A program made the position numbers and the translations under genes. The notes under the pieces are model-generated. The model had not been told where the DNA came from and did not search any database. It saw only the letters and a program-made list of their open reading frames with translations. Shown here one piece after another: positions 10,467 through 19,752 of a stretch of DNA of 64,000 bases. The stretch lies in NCBI RefSeq assembly GCF_000315915.1, contig NC_020193.1, forward strand, positions 620,001 through 684,000. The letters are read 5' to 3'. The stretch is from Henningerozyma blattae CBS 6284 (taxonomy: Eukaryota; Ascomycota; Saccharomycetes; Saccharomycetales; Saccharomycetaceae). Numbering within the stretch: the first letter of the stretch is position 1; every line of letters begins with the position of its first letter.

Positions 10467-12680
10467 CTATTGGATGATGGTATTGAATAGTTCTGAAGTA
10501 GAAGGCAATCTTATCTTTGTATTATTTGCCGTAGAATTTGTTAAATTTAAAGAAGAAGATCGTTGTAAAGGTAATGCTGTTATTGGTGATACACCGGGGA
10601 ATCCCATAGAAGACCTTCTTCTAACGTCTCTTGTATCTGGTAATTCTGTCGTTGTGATGGTGAGAGAGTTTTTCCTATTATTTGTTGGTATGTAATTGAA
10701 TTGAACAGAAGATGAGGAAGTTGGAGAGAGTTGATCATCCAAGAGTGGGGGTAAGATGATGGGTTCATTAGAAGTGGAATCATGTTGAATTGGGGTAATC
10801 AAAGGGTCTATGGCAGAACTTCTTCTTCTTCTTCTTCTTCTTGCGACCAGTGGGGAAGATAAATGATTTGTTGATAATTTTTGAGACAATTCATTGTTAA
10901 AATCAAGAAGGAGAGTATATATTTGAAGGTTTGAAAGAGAGAGTTTATAATTGATTGCGACAGATTCGATGGAGGAATGAAGAAAAGATAAGATTGAAGA
11001 TGGGGAGATTGAAGGAAGGTGTAAAGTGTAATAAGAACCAAGAATTTGTGTGGCATTAGAAGTTGGTAGTTGTGATAGTGGGAGCCAATAATTCGTTTGG
11101 AATATTAGAATGTCTATGAGGAAAAGTAAATCCCTTTGTGAGAGTGGAGTGTTGTTGTACATTGTTGATAAGATATGAGTGGACAAATTTGCCATGGATT
11201 CATTACGTAGGATATGGGATGGGTAAGGGGTGTCTCTTGGGTAAGGGTTAGGGGAGTGCAAGAGGGAGGAAGTGTAGGAGGAATCAATATTTTGAATGAC
11301 GAAAATAGACCAGAGCAGATGGGAAAGGATTGGTGGGGAAGAAGGTGTGGGGGAAATCAAAGGGGATTGGTATAGATTTTCGATTGTTTGAAGGAACAGT
11401 TGTAATTGGGAATAATCTTGAAAAAAAAACAAGTTTGGCAAAGCTGGAGGAGGAGGAGAGATTTTGGATAAATTTAATTTATATTCCAAATTACAAGCGT
11501 TGATGATGATATCTAGGAGTGAAGTGTCGATTACTGTGGTCGGGGTGATTGTAGAGGGATCGGAGAGAAGTTGCAACCATTGGTATAAAGTGAGATGGCT
11601 TTTCACATTCAAATAGTTGTTTTTCAATAACTTGTAATTGAGAAACCAATTGTAGAGCAGATTGGGGATATCGTCAGTGTTATCGATGGGACCAGTATTT
11701 TGATAGAGCAGGGTTGAATAGGTGGTGAAGAAGTACCATATTTCCATGGTGGTATGTTTTTTGGAGATTTTGTAAACTTTTGTGGTCATCTTACACAGCA
11801 AGATTTGGTAGACTTTAATGATTTGTAGATCGCAATGGGATTGTAATAACCAAGGAGAATGATGGAGGAGTGTATGGATGAGGATATTTGCTGGTAGGAA
11901 GATATCTTGGAAGAAATTATTTTTATTAAAGTTTTCCAAAACGATATTCCAAGCGTGGAACCAAATGAAATCTGCATTGGACGAATCGTTTGAAAGGGAG
12001 TAACCAAGAGAGAGCAAGGAGAGAATTAGCAGGTTTGAATTGAATTTCCAATGGGTAAGATTGGATAAAGGTTGTTGGATTGAGTGTACGAGAATGTTAT
12101 TTTGTGAAAGATAATCGACAGCACGTTGTAGTGTGGAGTTTTGATCGGGCAAATGCGAGATATCTATTTGTACTAGAGATGCAGGTAATTTCAATTGTAA
12201 CAGATTCGGCAGTATAGGTGGAGGTGGGTCTTTAGTCCGAGATTCTTTTAAAACGGGTTTTGATATTGCCGAGGTAGATTGTTTTGCCGCCGAAATTTTA
12301 TTTTCACATGGCGGGTGTGTTAAAGCTGGCGGCACGGCCATAGCAGTAGCAATTTCCGAAGGCGACTTGCTTGAAGGCGACTTGCTTGAAGGCCATTCGT
12401 CTTTTAATGGTGGCGGTTCTGCATTTGCTGCAATCTTTATCAGCGAGTTTACAAATAAATCTTGTTTAAACAATTGCGAATTATCTTGACCATGTTCAAG
12501 TAACCAAGCACGATGGACTGTTTTGATATGCCGTTTGAGCAAATCGCGCCGTACAAACACGTGGTTGCAAACAGCACATTGGAATGGTTTGACACCTTGA
12601 TGAGACCGTTCGTGGCGTTTACGATGCTCGGAGCGTGAAAAGGCTCGGCGGCAAAAAGCGCATACGTGAGATTTTGGCAT
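10467..12680 (-). CDS. C2H2 zinc-finger transcription factor, YGR067C/Adr1 type
   Basis: 737 residues from ATG 12680. Two adjacent C2H2 fingers lie at residues 5-54: CAFCRRAFSRSEHRKRHERSH and CAVCNHVFVRRDLLKRHIKTVH. The pattern RSEHRKRH followed by RRDLLKRH is that of Adr1-type fingers, so a GGGG-like target is expected. The middle (about 200-600) is rich in hydrophobic residues and resembles the fungal-specific region of Adr1, Usv1 and YGR067C. A run of seven arginines near residue 620, encoded by a CTT repeat at about 10817-10846, could be a nuclear import signal. Position between VHT1 and ART5 on the same strand matches YGR067C, which is uncharacterised in S. cerevisiae and linked to carbon-source response only by resemblance to Adr1. 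The 5' third is noticeably richer in GC than the rest. Confidence 0.85.
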   Translation of the reverse strand: MPKSHVCAFCRRAFSRSEHRKRHERSHQGVKPFQCAVCNHVFVRRDLLKRHIKTVHRAWLLEHGQDNSQLFKQDLFVNSLIKIAANAEPPPLKDEWPSSKSPSSKSPSEIATAMAVPPALTHPPCENKISAAKQSTSAISKPVLKESRTKDPPPPILPNLLQLKLPASLVQIDISHLPDQNSTLQRAVDYLSQNNILVHSIQQPLSNLTHWKFNSNLLILSLLSLGYSLSNDSSNADFIWFHAWNIVLENFNKNNFFQDIFLPANILIHTLLHHSPWLLQSHCDLQIIKVYQILLCKMTTKVYKISKKHTTMEIWYFFTTYSTLLYQNTGPIDNTDDIPNLLYNWFLNYKLLKNNYLNVKSHLTLYQWLQLLSDPSTITPTTVIDTSLLDIIINACNLEYKLNLSKISPPPPALPNLFFFQDYSQLQLFLQTIENLYQSPLISPTPSSPPILSHLLWSIFVIQNIDSSYTSSLLHSPNPYPRDTPYPSHILRNESMANLSTHILSTMYNNTPLSQRDLLFLIDILIFQTNYWLPLSQLPTSNATQILGSYYTLHLPSISPSSILSFLHSSIESVAINYKLSLSNLQIYTLLLDFNNELSQKLSTNHLSSPLVARRRRRRRSSAIDPLITPIQHDSTSNEPIILPPLLDDQLSPTSSSSVQFNYIPTNNRKNSLTITTTELPDTRDVRRRSSMGFPGVSPITALPLQRSSSLNLTNSTANNTKIRLPSTSELFNTIIQ

Positions 12681-12845
12681 GGACAGCGTGGGGGGGGGAA
12701 GCGTGGGGGGAAGCGTGGGATGGGGAAAGGCGGGGACTATTTCAAAAGAGTTAGGGTTACACTAGAATAGGGTTTGTATGACTACAAAAAAAGCCTCAGG
12801 GCGAAAAAACTGGCGGCGCGAAGTGGCGTGGCAGTGTGGCGTGCT

Positions 12846-14576
12846 TTATAGTGTGTGCTGCGGTGGGGTCGCAGGGGCCGGCGAGTCAGGCACGGGGCGC
12901 GGGGGCGTGGGGCGCGGGGACCGGCCGTGCTGCGGACCTGTGTAGGGTGGGAGCGGCGGGGGCGGGGCAGCGGCGCCTGCGCACGTGTCTGGGAGCGGCG
13001 AGGGGGACGCGGGGACGGAAGCGGAAGCGGAAGCGGAAGCGGAAGCGGAAGCGGCAGTGTCCGGGCCAACCACGGTGTCCGGGGGCGGCGGCCCAGAATC
13101 GAGGGTGCTGTCCGAGACGGGGAATGGGTTCGAGAATGTTTCCGGAAACGAACTGCGGGCCGTACTGCGGGCCGTACTGCGGAACGCACTGGGGAATGTG
13201 CCGGGGAATGTGTCCGGCAGTTCCCCGGTGTCCGGGACAAGCACGTCGCGCACGTGCTCGGCATACGGCGGCAAGATTGTCGAGACAGTGCTGCCGCGGC
13301 GCACACCAGCCGCTGCTGCTGCTGCCGTTGCTGATGACAACATATGGGCAGTCCGTATGAACAGCGGCACGTGCTCGCCGCGGCGGAAGTGGGCTCGCCC
13401 TGTACGGGCGTCCAGCAGGACACGCCGGCCCAACGGAGCCGCGCCAGCCTCGCCCAGATACAGCAGCACAGGCAGCTGTACCCGTATTTGGAAGCCACGA
13501 GGCGGCGTGCATGTGCTGGTGTTGGCACTGGTACGTGGCGTGGCCGGCTGGCCGCCGTGCACAGTGACCACCAGCTCCACCACGTGATGCACCGCAATGA
13601 GACCCCGCACCTCGCAGTCCTGCGTCACAGACTTCAGGTCACGTGGCACCGGCACGCCTCCCACCACTCGTAGTGTGTCCATTATTGGCTGGACGATATT
13701 GGGCATTCGATACGGGGCCAGCCGGGTCTCGCCGTCATAGGTGACTCCTGCACGGTCCTTTACCGCGTAGTGTTGTACGAGCCGACACTGCACGGCTTGT
13801 AACTCTAGACCTTTGCACAATGGCACCAGGTCGATCTGCAGTGGGATCGGCGCTTGGCTGCCGACACAGACAGCCCTGCTTGGCAGCCCCACACGGTACT
13901 GCAGCCGTCCCTTTACGGTATCGGCAACACTCATTTCTTCTCCCAGTGCCACGTGATCTCGCCGTAGACTGCGGATCACTCGTACGTAGCGATACTCGAC
14001 GACTTTGTGGACAGATTGTCGTTGATACACTAGGGAAATACGGAACCTATATAGAATACTGCCACTGCCAAGACCTTCTACGGTTTCTGGAACGTTTCCT
14101 GGCAGTTCTGCCTCGAAGGGCAATTGTGTTTTGTACCCGGTGGTGATATACTGGATGTTTGTACTAGTGGTTGTGGAAGCAGTAGCATTGGTGTTTGTGG
14201 ATGCACTAGCATTGGTGTTTGTGGTTGTGGTTGTGCTAGTACCTGTGCTCGTATTTTCATCCTCTTTGGTAATCACTCGACCAAGAGACCCGCTCAATAG
14301 ATCGTCCCATTGACACTCCAGTATGCTCCACTCATCTTTCACCACACTACTCATCCCCTTGGTGGTTTGTAAAAACTCAATCTTATAATCTCCCAAAAGA
14401 CTCAATTCCAATTTTTTCAATTTAATATCACTGTTGCTTTGAACACTGACATATCCCCGTATGGGAACCTGTTCCAACTCGTATTCATTGCCATACACAA
14501 CTATCGTATCTCTATACAACGAGTTCAACTCCACATTTATATCTAATTCTACTTTGGGTTTTTTATTTCGGAACAT
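12846..14576 (-). CDS. ART5: Art5-like alpha-arrestin, Rsp5 adaptor
   Basis: 576 residues from ATG 14576. Residues 1-390 carry the arrestin fold: ELEQVPIRGYVSVQSNSDIKL near the start, an RFRISLVY segment and the VPIPLQID-type strand (here QAPIPLQIDLVPL) that opens the C-lobe. Two LPxY motifs, LPPYAEH (about 420) and LPPYTGP (about 545), are L/PPxY-type ligands for the WW domains of the ubiquitin ligase Rsp5. In S. cerevisiae Art5 directs Rsp5 to the inositol transporter Itr1. Size (586 there) and neighbours match YGR068C. Odd: the 3' 60% of the gene, about 12846-13830, is strongly GC-rich, giving Ala/Pro/Thr/Arg-rich protein and a (Ala-Ser)n run from a GGAAGC repeat, while the 5' part is ordinary. 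Confidence 0.9.
   Translation of the reverse strand: MFRNKKPKVELDINVELNSLYRDTIVVYGNEYELEQVPIRGYVSVQSNSDIKLKKLELSLLGDYKIEFLQTTKGMSSVVKDEWSILECQWDDLLSGSLGRVITKEDENTSTGTSTTTTTNTNASASTNTNATASTTTSTNIQYITTGYKTQLPFEAELPGNVPETVEGLGSGSILYRFRISLVYQRQSVHKVVEYRYVRVIRSLRRDHVALGEEMSVADTVKGRLQYRVGLPSRAVCVGSQAPIPLQIDLVPLCKGLELQAVQCRLVQHYAVKDRAGVTYDGETRLAPYRMPNIVQPIMDTLRVVGGVPVPRDLKSVTQDCEVRGLIAVHHVVELVVTVHGGQPATPRTSANTSTCTPPRGFQIRVQLPVLLYLGEAGAAPLGRRVLLDARTGRAHFRRGEHVPLFIRTAHMLSSATAAAAAAGVRRGSTVSTILPPYAEHVRDVLVPDTGELPDTFPGTFPSAFRSTARSTARSSFPETFSNPFPVSDSTLDSGPPPPDTVVGPDTAASASASASASASVPASPSPLPDTCAGAAAPPPPLPPYTGPQHGRSPRPTPPRPVPDSPAPATPPQHTL
13016..13053. repeat. GGAAGC hexamer repeat inside ART5
   Basis: Six tandem GGAAGC units. 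On the coding (minus) strand they read GCTTCC and encode alternating Ala and Ser near the C-terminus of the arrestin. Confidence 0.85.
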
Positions 14577-14577
14577 C

Positions 14578-14660
14578 TTGTACTTGCACTTGCAGTTGCT
14601 TTTGTTCTTGCAGTTGCTCTTGTTCTTGCCCTTGCTCTTGCCCTTGCTCTTGCTCTCTTT
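14578..14660. repeat. CTTGCN-type hexamer repeat in ART5 leader
   Basis: About thirteen diverged copies of a six-base CTTGCT/CTTGTT/CTTGCC unit directly upstream of the ART5 ATG, so they belong to its 5' leader or core promoter. Confidence 0.75.
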
Positions 14661-14770
14661 CTTTTCTTTTTTTCTTCATTATTGTGTTTTAACAATACAT
14701 TCAATTTTCACATTCACATTTCGCCTCGCCTCTCTCCATCCCTCCACCCGGCTTGCATATCAAATCCCAT

Positions 14771-14810
14771 CTCATCCCATCTCATCCCATCTCATCCCAT
14801 CCCATCTCAC
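14771..14810. repeat. four perfect 10-bp repeats CTCATCCCAT
   Basis: Four head-to-tail identical copies of CTCATCCCAT, flanked by partial copies on both sides. They lie in the divergent promoter. Confidence 0.9.
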
Positions 14811-14964
14811 AACACCAACACGATCAAATTTTAGGGTCCTCCCATTGACTTTTCCTTTTTTGTGTTTATATCATAAACCCGTATGCCCGTATTTATATAT
14901 CCGGAAATCAATTCTCCATTATATACAATTCACCACACAATTCACCACACCAACTCCACTAGGT

Positions 14965-16791
14965 ATGCCCAATTTCATCATGCACAACTTAACTATTCGT
15001 AACTACACCAATCGTAACTCCCCACCGTTAAGCGATACCAACTCCATCAGCGAAGATGCCGATGGTGAAGAAAGTTATACCACCAAAAATAGCACAACAC
15101 CCCATGACAATTCCCCCAAAATCGTAGACTTCTGGGTCTTTGTCTCCAAATATCTAAACATCAAAGACGTTCAATCTCTCACCTTGACAAACAAAACAAA
15201 TTACTCCATCCTATCAGATGACTACATCTGGAAAGACCTTTACATGGAAAACTTTTTCAATTTGACTCAACATGATATTCTTTTGGATCAACCAAAAGTT
15301 TACAAGAAATTCTTCCTCCGTTTCAAATTCAATCTACACGTTTTAAACTCAATCATAGATCAATTAAACACCACAAACGATATCTTACAATCTATTCGAC
15401 GTCTATTCGATTCCTACCCGAATGACGTCATCGTCCCAGTACTCTATTACATCACGTCCCCCAATTCCCATTACAAATCCTTTAGATTGAAATCTTCGGC
15501 CAAATTGATGTTACATATTTCTCGTTACAAACATTTCTTCCAATTATTATCTAATTATAACAATTCAAACGATATAATCACTGAAAGACAATGTTTCCAA
15601 TTCGCTTCCATAGATCCATTATACGAACAAGCATTGACCGCCAGGTCCTCATTCGTCCACCAATGGGTTCAATTCATCGACAAGACCAATCTGATAGATG
15701 AAGAGGTAGATATCTTCCATCATTTCACCAGTTTATTCGAATATTTGATCCATTTTTGGAAATACATTTCTCCTTTGAAATTCAAATACAAGACTCAATC
15801 CATTGAAAAAAGAGAAAATACTCATATCAATTCGCTAATTACTACAATCTTTGCTCAAACTTATTCTTATCCTTCACTTCCTCATTTCATCATTTTCAAT
15901 ACTTTATTACAACATGTCGTCAAAGATCCAACAAAAGTTTATCCTATAATAAACGCTCATCATTATAACGATCGTTATCAATTCGGTCTCATGTGTGAAC
16001 CCATCGATATGGTCTTGTGTTGTACTGCTAATGGATTATCATTTTTACCAGCGTATGGTGAACCAAAACCTGTCACTGTTAAAGATTACATCGATTTCGT
16101 CACCGATGATATGATGAGTATATCGGATTATAGAGCCATTACCAATTTGGATGAATCTCAATACAATTCAATGCCCTATTCATATTCTCAATATTCTACA
16201 TTCGCAAATATCAACATTTTTTTACAAAGCAATTCTTATTGGCAAAAATTAAATACATTCCAAAAATTGGGGAGATTTCCCTATCATTTCTTGCCAAGAG
16301 CCTCCACGGGACTTCCAGCAATTAACGAAATCATTTCAAATAAAGAGTTCCCTGAAATGTTTGTCTTCCCCATTTGGTTCAATGTAATACCGTATGATAG
16401 AGGTATTACCGTCTTACCTTTCCAATCTCCACCAATGGGTAAATTTATCAAGACTCATAGACATTTATTAGCCGTTACACTTCTACAATATTATTATCCA
16501 TATTCCACAAATCAAGATTCCTCTTATCAAACAATCGTATTAGATGCTCAAGGAAATTTCGATATTTTAAATTCAAATCAATATAATGAAAATTATTTAA
16601 CTGATTCAGAAATTAATCAATTTTTAAATATTTCTTCAAATTATAATTTAGTCATTTTTTTCGATTCATTTGATTTCAATTTGAAAAAATTTATTCCATC
16701 AAAAACTTTATTATATTTTATTAAAAATTTTAAAGAAATTTCCAATATGATGTGTACAATTTTACAACATCGATATTCGATTACCAATTAA
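14965..16791 (+). CDS. MDM30: Mdm30-like F-box protein
   Basis: 608 residues from ATG 14965, the first ATG after the divergent promoter; upstream in-frame codons are rejected. An F-box lies at about residues 48-95 (KIVDFWVFVSKYLNIKDVQSLTLT...YIWKDLYMENF). The rest resembles the long C-terminal region of Mdm30, with no leucine-rich or WD repeats. In S. cerevisiae Mdm30 is the SCF subunit that targets the mitofusin Fzo1 and so controls mitochondrial fusion; the protein there has 598 residues. Identification rests mainly on order: it is followed, 102 bases on, by SSQ1 and then ARC18, as YLR368W-YLR370C. The mitofusin role is taken from the family, not from the sequence. Confidence 0.87.
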   Translation: MPNFIMHNLTIRNYTNRNSPPLSDTNSISEDADGEESYTTKNSTTPHDNSPKIVDFWVFVSKYLNIKDVQSLTLTNKTNYSILSDDYIWKDLYMENFFNLTQHDILLDQPKVYKKFFLRFKFNLHVLNSIIDQLNTTNDILQSIRRLFDSYPNDVIVPVLYYITSPNSHYKSFRLKSSAKLMLHISRYKHFFQLLSNYNNSNDIITERQCFQFASIDPLYEQALTARSSFVHQWVQFIDKTNLIDEEVDIFHHFTSLFEYLIHFWKYISPLKFKYKTQSIEKRENTHINSLITTIFAQTYSYPSLPHFIIFNTLLQHVVKDPTKVYPIINAHHYNDRYQFGLMCEPIDMVLCCTANGLSFLPAYGEPKPVTVKDYIDFVTDDMMSISDYRAITNLDESQYNSMPYSYSQYSTFANINIFLQSNSYWQKLNTFQKLGRFPYHFLPRASTGLPAINEIISNKEFPEMFVFPIWFNVIPYDRGITVLPFQSPPMGKFIKTHRHLLAVTLLQYYYPYSTNQDSSYQTIVLDAQGNFDILNSNQYNENYLTDSEINQFLNISSNYNLVIFFDSFDFNLKKFIPSKTLLYFIKNFKEISNMMCTILQHRYSITN

Positions 16792-16893
16792 AATCGGCGC
16801 CAGTTCCATCCATCGCCCGCGCTTAAAAAAGGTTACACCCGAATTTTACTAACACACACACACACACATGCATACAATACAACACAACACAAC

Positions 16894-18858
16894 ATGTTAA
16901 AAAATACAAGAAGAATCCTAAACCTTCCCAAAGTAACCCCTCCATTAACCCGCTCCTTATATTCCACAACCTGTTGTTTAAACTCCAGTAAAGTCATCGG
17001 TATAGATTTAGGTACCACTAATAGTGCAGTCGCCTATATTGCAAATAATTCTCCTCAAATCATATCAAATCATCTTGGTAAGAGAACAACTCCCTCCATT
17101 GTTGCCTTTGATAAGGATTCAAACGTATTAATAGGTGAAATCGCCAAAAGACAAGCTTTGGTGAATCCAGATTATACTTTTTTCGCTACAAAGAGATTGA
17201 TTGGTAAATCGTTTCAATCCAAAGAAATTCAAAAAGATATTAAAAATTTACCATATACAATATTACCTTCAAATACAGGTGGTATCGAATTAGCAATAAA
17301 TGATGGTTCTTGTAAATCCCCCAATGAAATTGCATCTCATATTTTAAAATATTTAAAATCAACAGCTTCAGATTATTTGAACGAAGACATTTCTAAAGCT
17401 GTCATCACTGTCCCAGCATATTTTAATGATTCTCAAAGACAAGCCACTAAAGATGCAGGTAATTTAGCTGGGTTACAAGTCATTAGAGTATTAAATGAAC
17501 CTACTGCTGCAGCATTAAGTTTTGGATTCCATGAAATCTCCAAGAAAAAAAATTCAGGATTAATTGCTGTTTATGATTTAGGTGGTGGTACTTTTGATAT
17601 TTCCATCTTGGATATAGAAAATGGTGTATTTGAAGTGAAAGCCACCAATGGAGATACTCATCTTGGTGGTGAAGATTTCGATAATATAATTGTAAATTAT
17701 TTATTGGATGAATTTATTAAATTAAATCCAACTTTCACTAAACCACAATTATTACAAAATAGAGAATTAATTCAAAGAATTAAAGATGCTTCAGAAAGAG
17801 CCAAGATCGAATTATCTCACATTAGTGAAACTCAAGTAGAATTACCATTCATTATAGATAATAAACATTTAAAAATTTCATTGACTGAATCTCAATTAGA
17901 TGAAATGACTTTACATTTAATTAACAAGACTTTAATTTCTGTAGAAAAGGCGATGCAAGATGCAGATATAGAATATCAAGATATAGATGATATTTTATTA
18001 GTAGGTGGGATGACAAGAATGCCCAAGATTAGAAGTATTCTTTCAAAAACTTTTAACAAAAAGGTAAACACTTCTATAAATCCAGATGAAACTGTAGCGT
18101 TAGGTGCTGCCATTCAAGGTGGTATTTTATCTGGTGAAATTAAAAATGTATTATTATTAGATGTCACTCCATTAACTTTAGGTATTGAAACTTATGGTGG
18201 TGCGTTTTCTCCTTTAATTCCTCGTAACACCACAGTCCCAGTGAAAAAAACTGAAGTGTTTAGTACTGGTATAGATGGTCAAACCTCCGTAGATATTAGA
18301 GTATTTCAAGGTGAGAGAGGTTTGGTACGGGATAATAAATTAATTGGAGATTTCAAATTAACTGGCGTGGAACCAATGGCAAAGGGTAAACCTCAAATCT
18401 TTGTCACTTTTGATATTGATGCAGATGGGATTTTAAACGTTTCAGCCTCAGAAAAGAGTAGTGGGACTAAAAAATCTGTTACTGTAGTGGCTAATTCGGG
18501 ACTCTCTAAAGATGAAATTGATCAAATTATAGATGATGCTAATAAAAATAAAAAAATGGATAACATGTTAAGAGAAAGAGTAGAATTATTAACTAAAGCT
18601 GATGTAATGATTTCAGATTCTGAAAGTGCTTTTAAAGCTTTTAAAGATAAAATTTCTAATGAAAAAGATTATCTAATTGTTTTAAATGAATTAAACCAAA
18701 TTAGAGAAGTTATTGATTATTTCAAAAAAAATGAATCAGATTTATCATTAGATATTAATATTTTGAAAAAAGATGTAGATTCTTTCCAAAATAAAGCATT
18801 TAAATTATTTCAACAAGCATCCAAAAACAAAAAAGAAATAACTAACGAAACTAAATAA
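16894..18858 (+). CDS. SSQ1: Ssq1, mitochondrial Hsp70 for iron-sulfur cluster transfer
   Basis: 654 residues from ATG 16894. A basic targeting peptide of about 30 residues (MLKNTRRILNLPKV...) precedes the Hsp70 ATPase domain, with IGIDLGTTNSAVAY near residue 35, the YDLGGGTFDIS motif near 227 and VGGMTRMP near 370. The substrate-binding domain follows (LLLDVTPLTLGIETYGG near 430). It ends without EEVD, as expected in mitochondria. Ssq1 acts with Jac1 and Mge1 to release Fe-S clusters from Isu1. SSC1 is the alternative; position between MDM30 and ARC18 and the size (657 in S. cerevisiae) favour SSQ1. The stop is followed by a short TAAA repeat. Confidence 0.93.
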   Translation: MLKNTRRILNLPKVTPPLTRSLYSTTCCLNSSKVIGIDLGTTNSAVAYIANNSPQIISNHLGKRTTPSIVAFDKDSNVLIGEIAKRQALVNPDYTFFATKRLIGKSFQSKEIQKDIKNLPYTILPSNTGGIELAINDGSCKSPNEIASHILKYLKSTASDYLNEDISKAVITVPAYFNDSQRQATKDAGNLAGLQVIRVLNEPTAAALSFGFHEISKKKNSGLIAVYDLGGGTFDISILDIENGVFEVKATNGDTHLGGEDFDNIIVNYLLDEFIKLNPTFTKPQLLQNRELIQRIKDASERAKIELSHISETQVELPFIIDNKHLKISLTESQLDEMTLHLINKTLISVEKAMQDADIEYQDIDDILLVGGMTRMPKIRSILSKTFNKKVNTSINPDETVALGAAIQGGILSGEIKNVLLLDVTPLTLGIETYGGAFSPLIPRNTTVPVKKTEVFSTGIDGQTSVDIRVFQGERGLVRDNKLIGDFKLTGVEPMAKGKPQIFVTFDIDADGILNVSASEKSSGTKKSVTVVANSGLSKDEIDQIIDDANKNKKMDNMLRERVELLTKADVMISDSESAFKAFKDKISNEKDYLIVLNELNQIREVIDYFKKNESDLSLDINILKKDVDSFQNKAFKLFQQASKNKKEITNETK

Positions 18859-18876
18859 ATAAATAAATAAATAAAT
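18856..18876. repeat. TAAA tandem repeat at the SSQ1 stop
   Basis: Five TAAA units begin with the stop codon TAA itself. A slippage here would leave the stop intact. Confidence 0.8.
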
Positions 18877-19009
18877 GGATATTTAGAATTTTCTGTTTTT
18901 TATTTTTTTATAGCAATGTAATATACTAAACTATGCCTTTATATAATTGCTAAATATGTTTATAGACTTTTTATTTATTATCAAAATGTTTTTTGTTTGT
19001 TTACGTTCT

Positions 19010-19752
19010 TTATAAAGATTTGTTCATAAATCTTCTTCTAGTGAAACCCAACCAATATTTAGATGGGCGTTCTTGAGTGTCAGCATATAGACGATTTAAC
19101 AATCTCATACTCAATTCTTGACGTAATTGTTGGATATAACTCTTTAACAATTCCATAGAATTATGATCTTGTATTGGAACAGAATATACTGCATTTAATG
19201 GAAAACCTGGTGTACCTGGTAAAGAAAAATCATCTAATGCAACGTTTGTTAAAATCTTTATAGCCTCATTCATTGAAGTATTTGGTTTTAAATGAGCTAA
19301 GCATTCATTAATAAATAAGATACCATATATTAAGACTCTATCAGCTTGGTTTTTAATTTCAAAATTCTTGAAAAATGAATTGGCTCTAAATAAGTCAAGA
19401 CATTCATCAACTATATCATAATCAGAATTAGCTGGATACGCAGGGCCTCTATATTTGGTGTTTAATGGCATGATGGCAAAATTACCGACCATACGATCAT
19501 TATTTGGATCAACTAAGAATGTAGAATGATAAGCCTATGTAAAAAAAAGAAAAAATTAATGAAGAAAAATACTAATTAGTTAGTAAACGAATCTTATTAT
19601 GATAGATTTTTATAACAATTCATTACAATCTATAATTCAATTGGTATTATCCAAAAAGTTTGAGATTGTTAAGGAAACCTCTAAAAAATTGGCCGTGTAA
19701 AGTTGTTTGAAAAGCTAACAAATAATTGTTTAATCCTTATACATACTGGCAT
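19010..19752 (-). CDS. ARC18: Arc18 (ARPC3), Arp2/3 complex subunit, two exons
   Basis: Spliced gene. Exon 1 is only ATGCCA (19747-19752), exon 2 is 19010-19534, and together they give 176 residues starting MPAYHSTFLVDPNNDRMVGN. The S. cerevisiae protein (178 residues) begins in the same way, which confirms the join. The body is very highly conserved, e.g. YRGPAYPANSDYDIVDECLDLFRANSFFKNFEI, and the end is RRRFMNKSL. Arc18 is the ARPC3 subunit of the Arp2/3 complex that nucleates branched actin filaments at cortical patches during endocytosis. Position between SSQ1 and the ROM gene matches YLR370C. Without the intron the first ATG would be Met17 and the start would be lost. Confidence 0.95.
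19535..19746 (-). other. ARC18: ARC18 spliceosomal intron
   Basis: 212 bases. On the minus strand it begins with GTATGT (19746-19741), has a perfect TACTAAC branch site at 19585-19579 and ends in CATAG (19539-19535). It falls between codons 2 and 3, the 5'-biased position usual in yeast. From memory the S. cerevisiae gene is not annotated with an intron. Confidence 0.93.

Larger units (their letters stand above)
14577..14964. promoter_or_regulatory. divergent promoter ART5/MDM30
   Basis: 388 bases shared by two divergently transcribed genes. It contains two separate tandem repeats (14578-14660 and about 14765-14815) and a TATA-like stretch near 14896-14926. The MDM30 frame stays open through this whole stretch, but that extension overlaps ART5 and is low complexity, so I treat it as non-coding. 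Confidence 0.7.

Noticed and set aside
12836..13587. Several long plus-strand and alternative minus-strand frames inside ART5
   Set aside because: They result from the GC-rich DNA having few stop codons. The arrestin frame is the only one with recognisable domain sequence.
14461..14964. N-terminal extension of the MDM30 frame by 168 codons
   Set aside because: It overlaps the ART5 5' end on the other strand, is low complexity (Leu/Phe/Ser runs from the repeats) and would erase the divergent promoter. The ATG at 14965 gives the length expected for the family.
16845..16895. Intron branch site TTTTACTAAC just before SSQ1
   Set aside because: There is no GTATGT donor upstream and the first AG is inside the SSQ1 coding region. 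The CA repeat that follows makes it a chance match.
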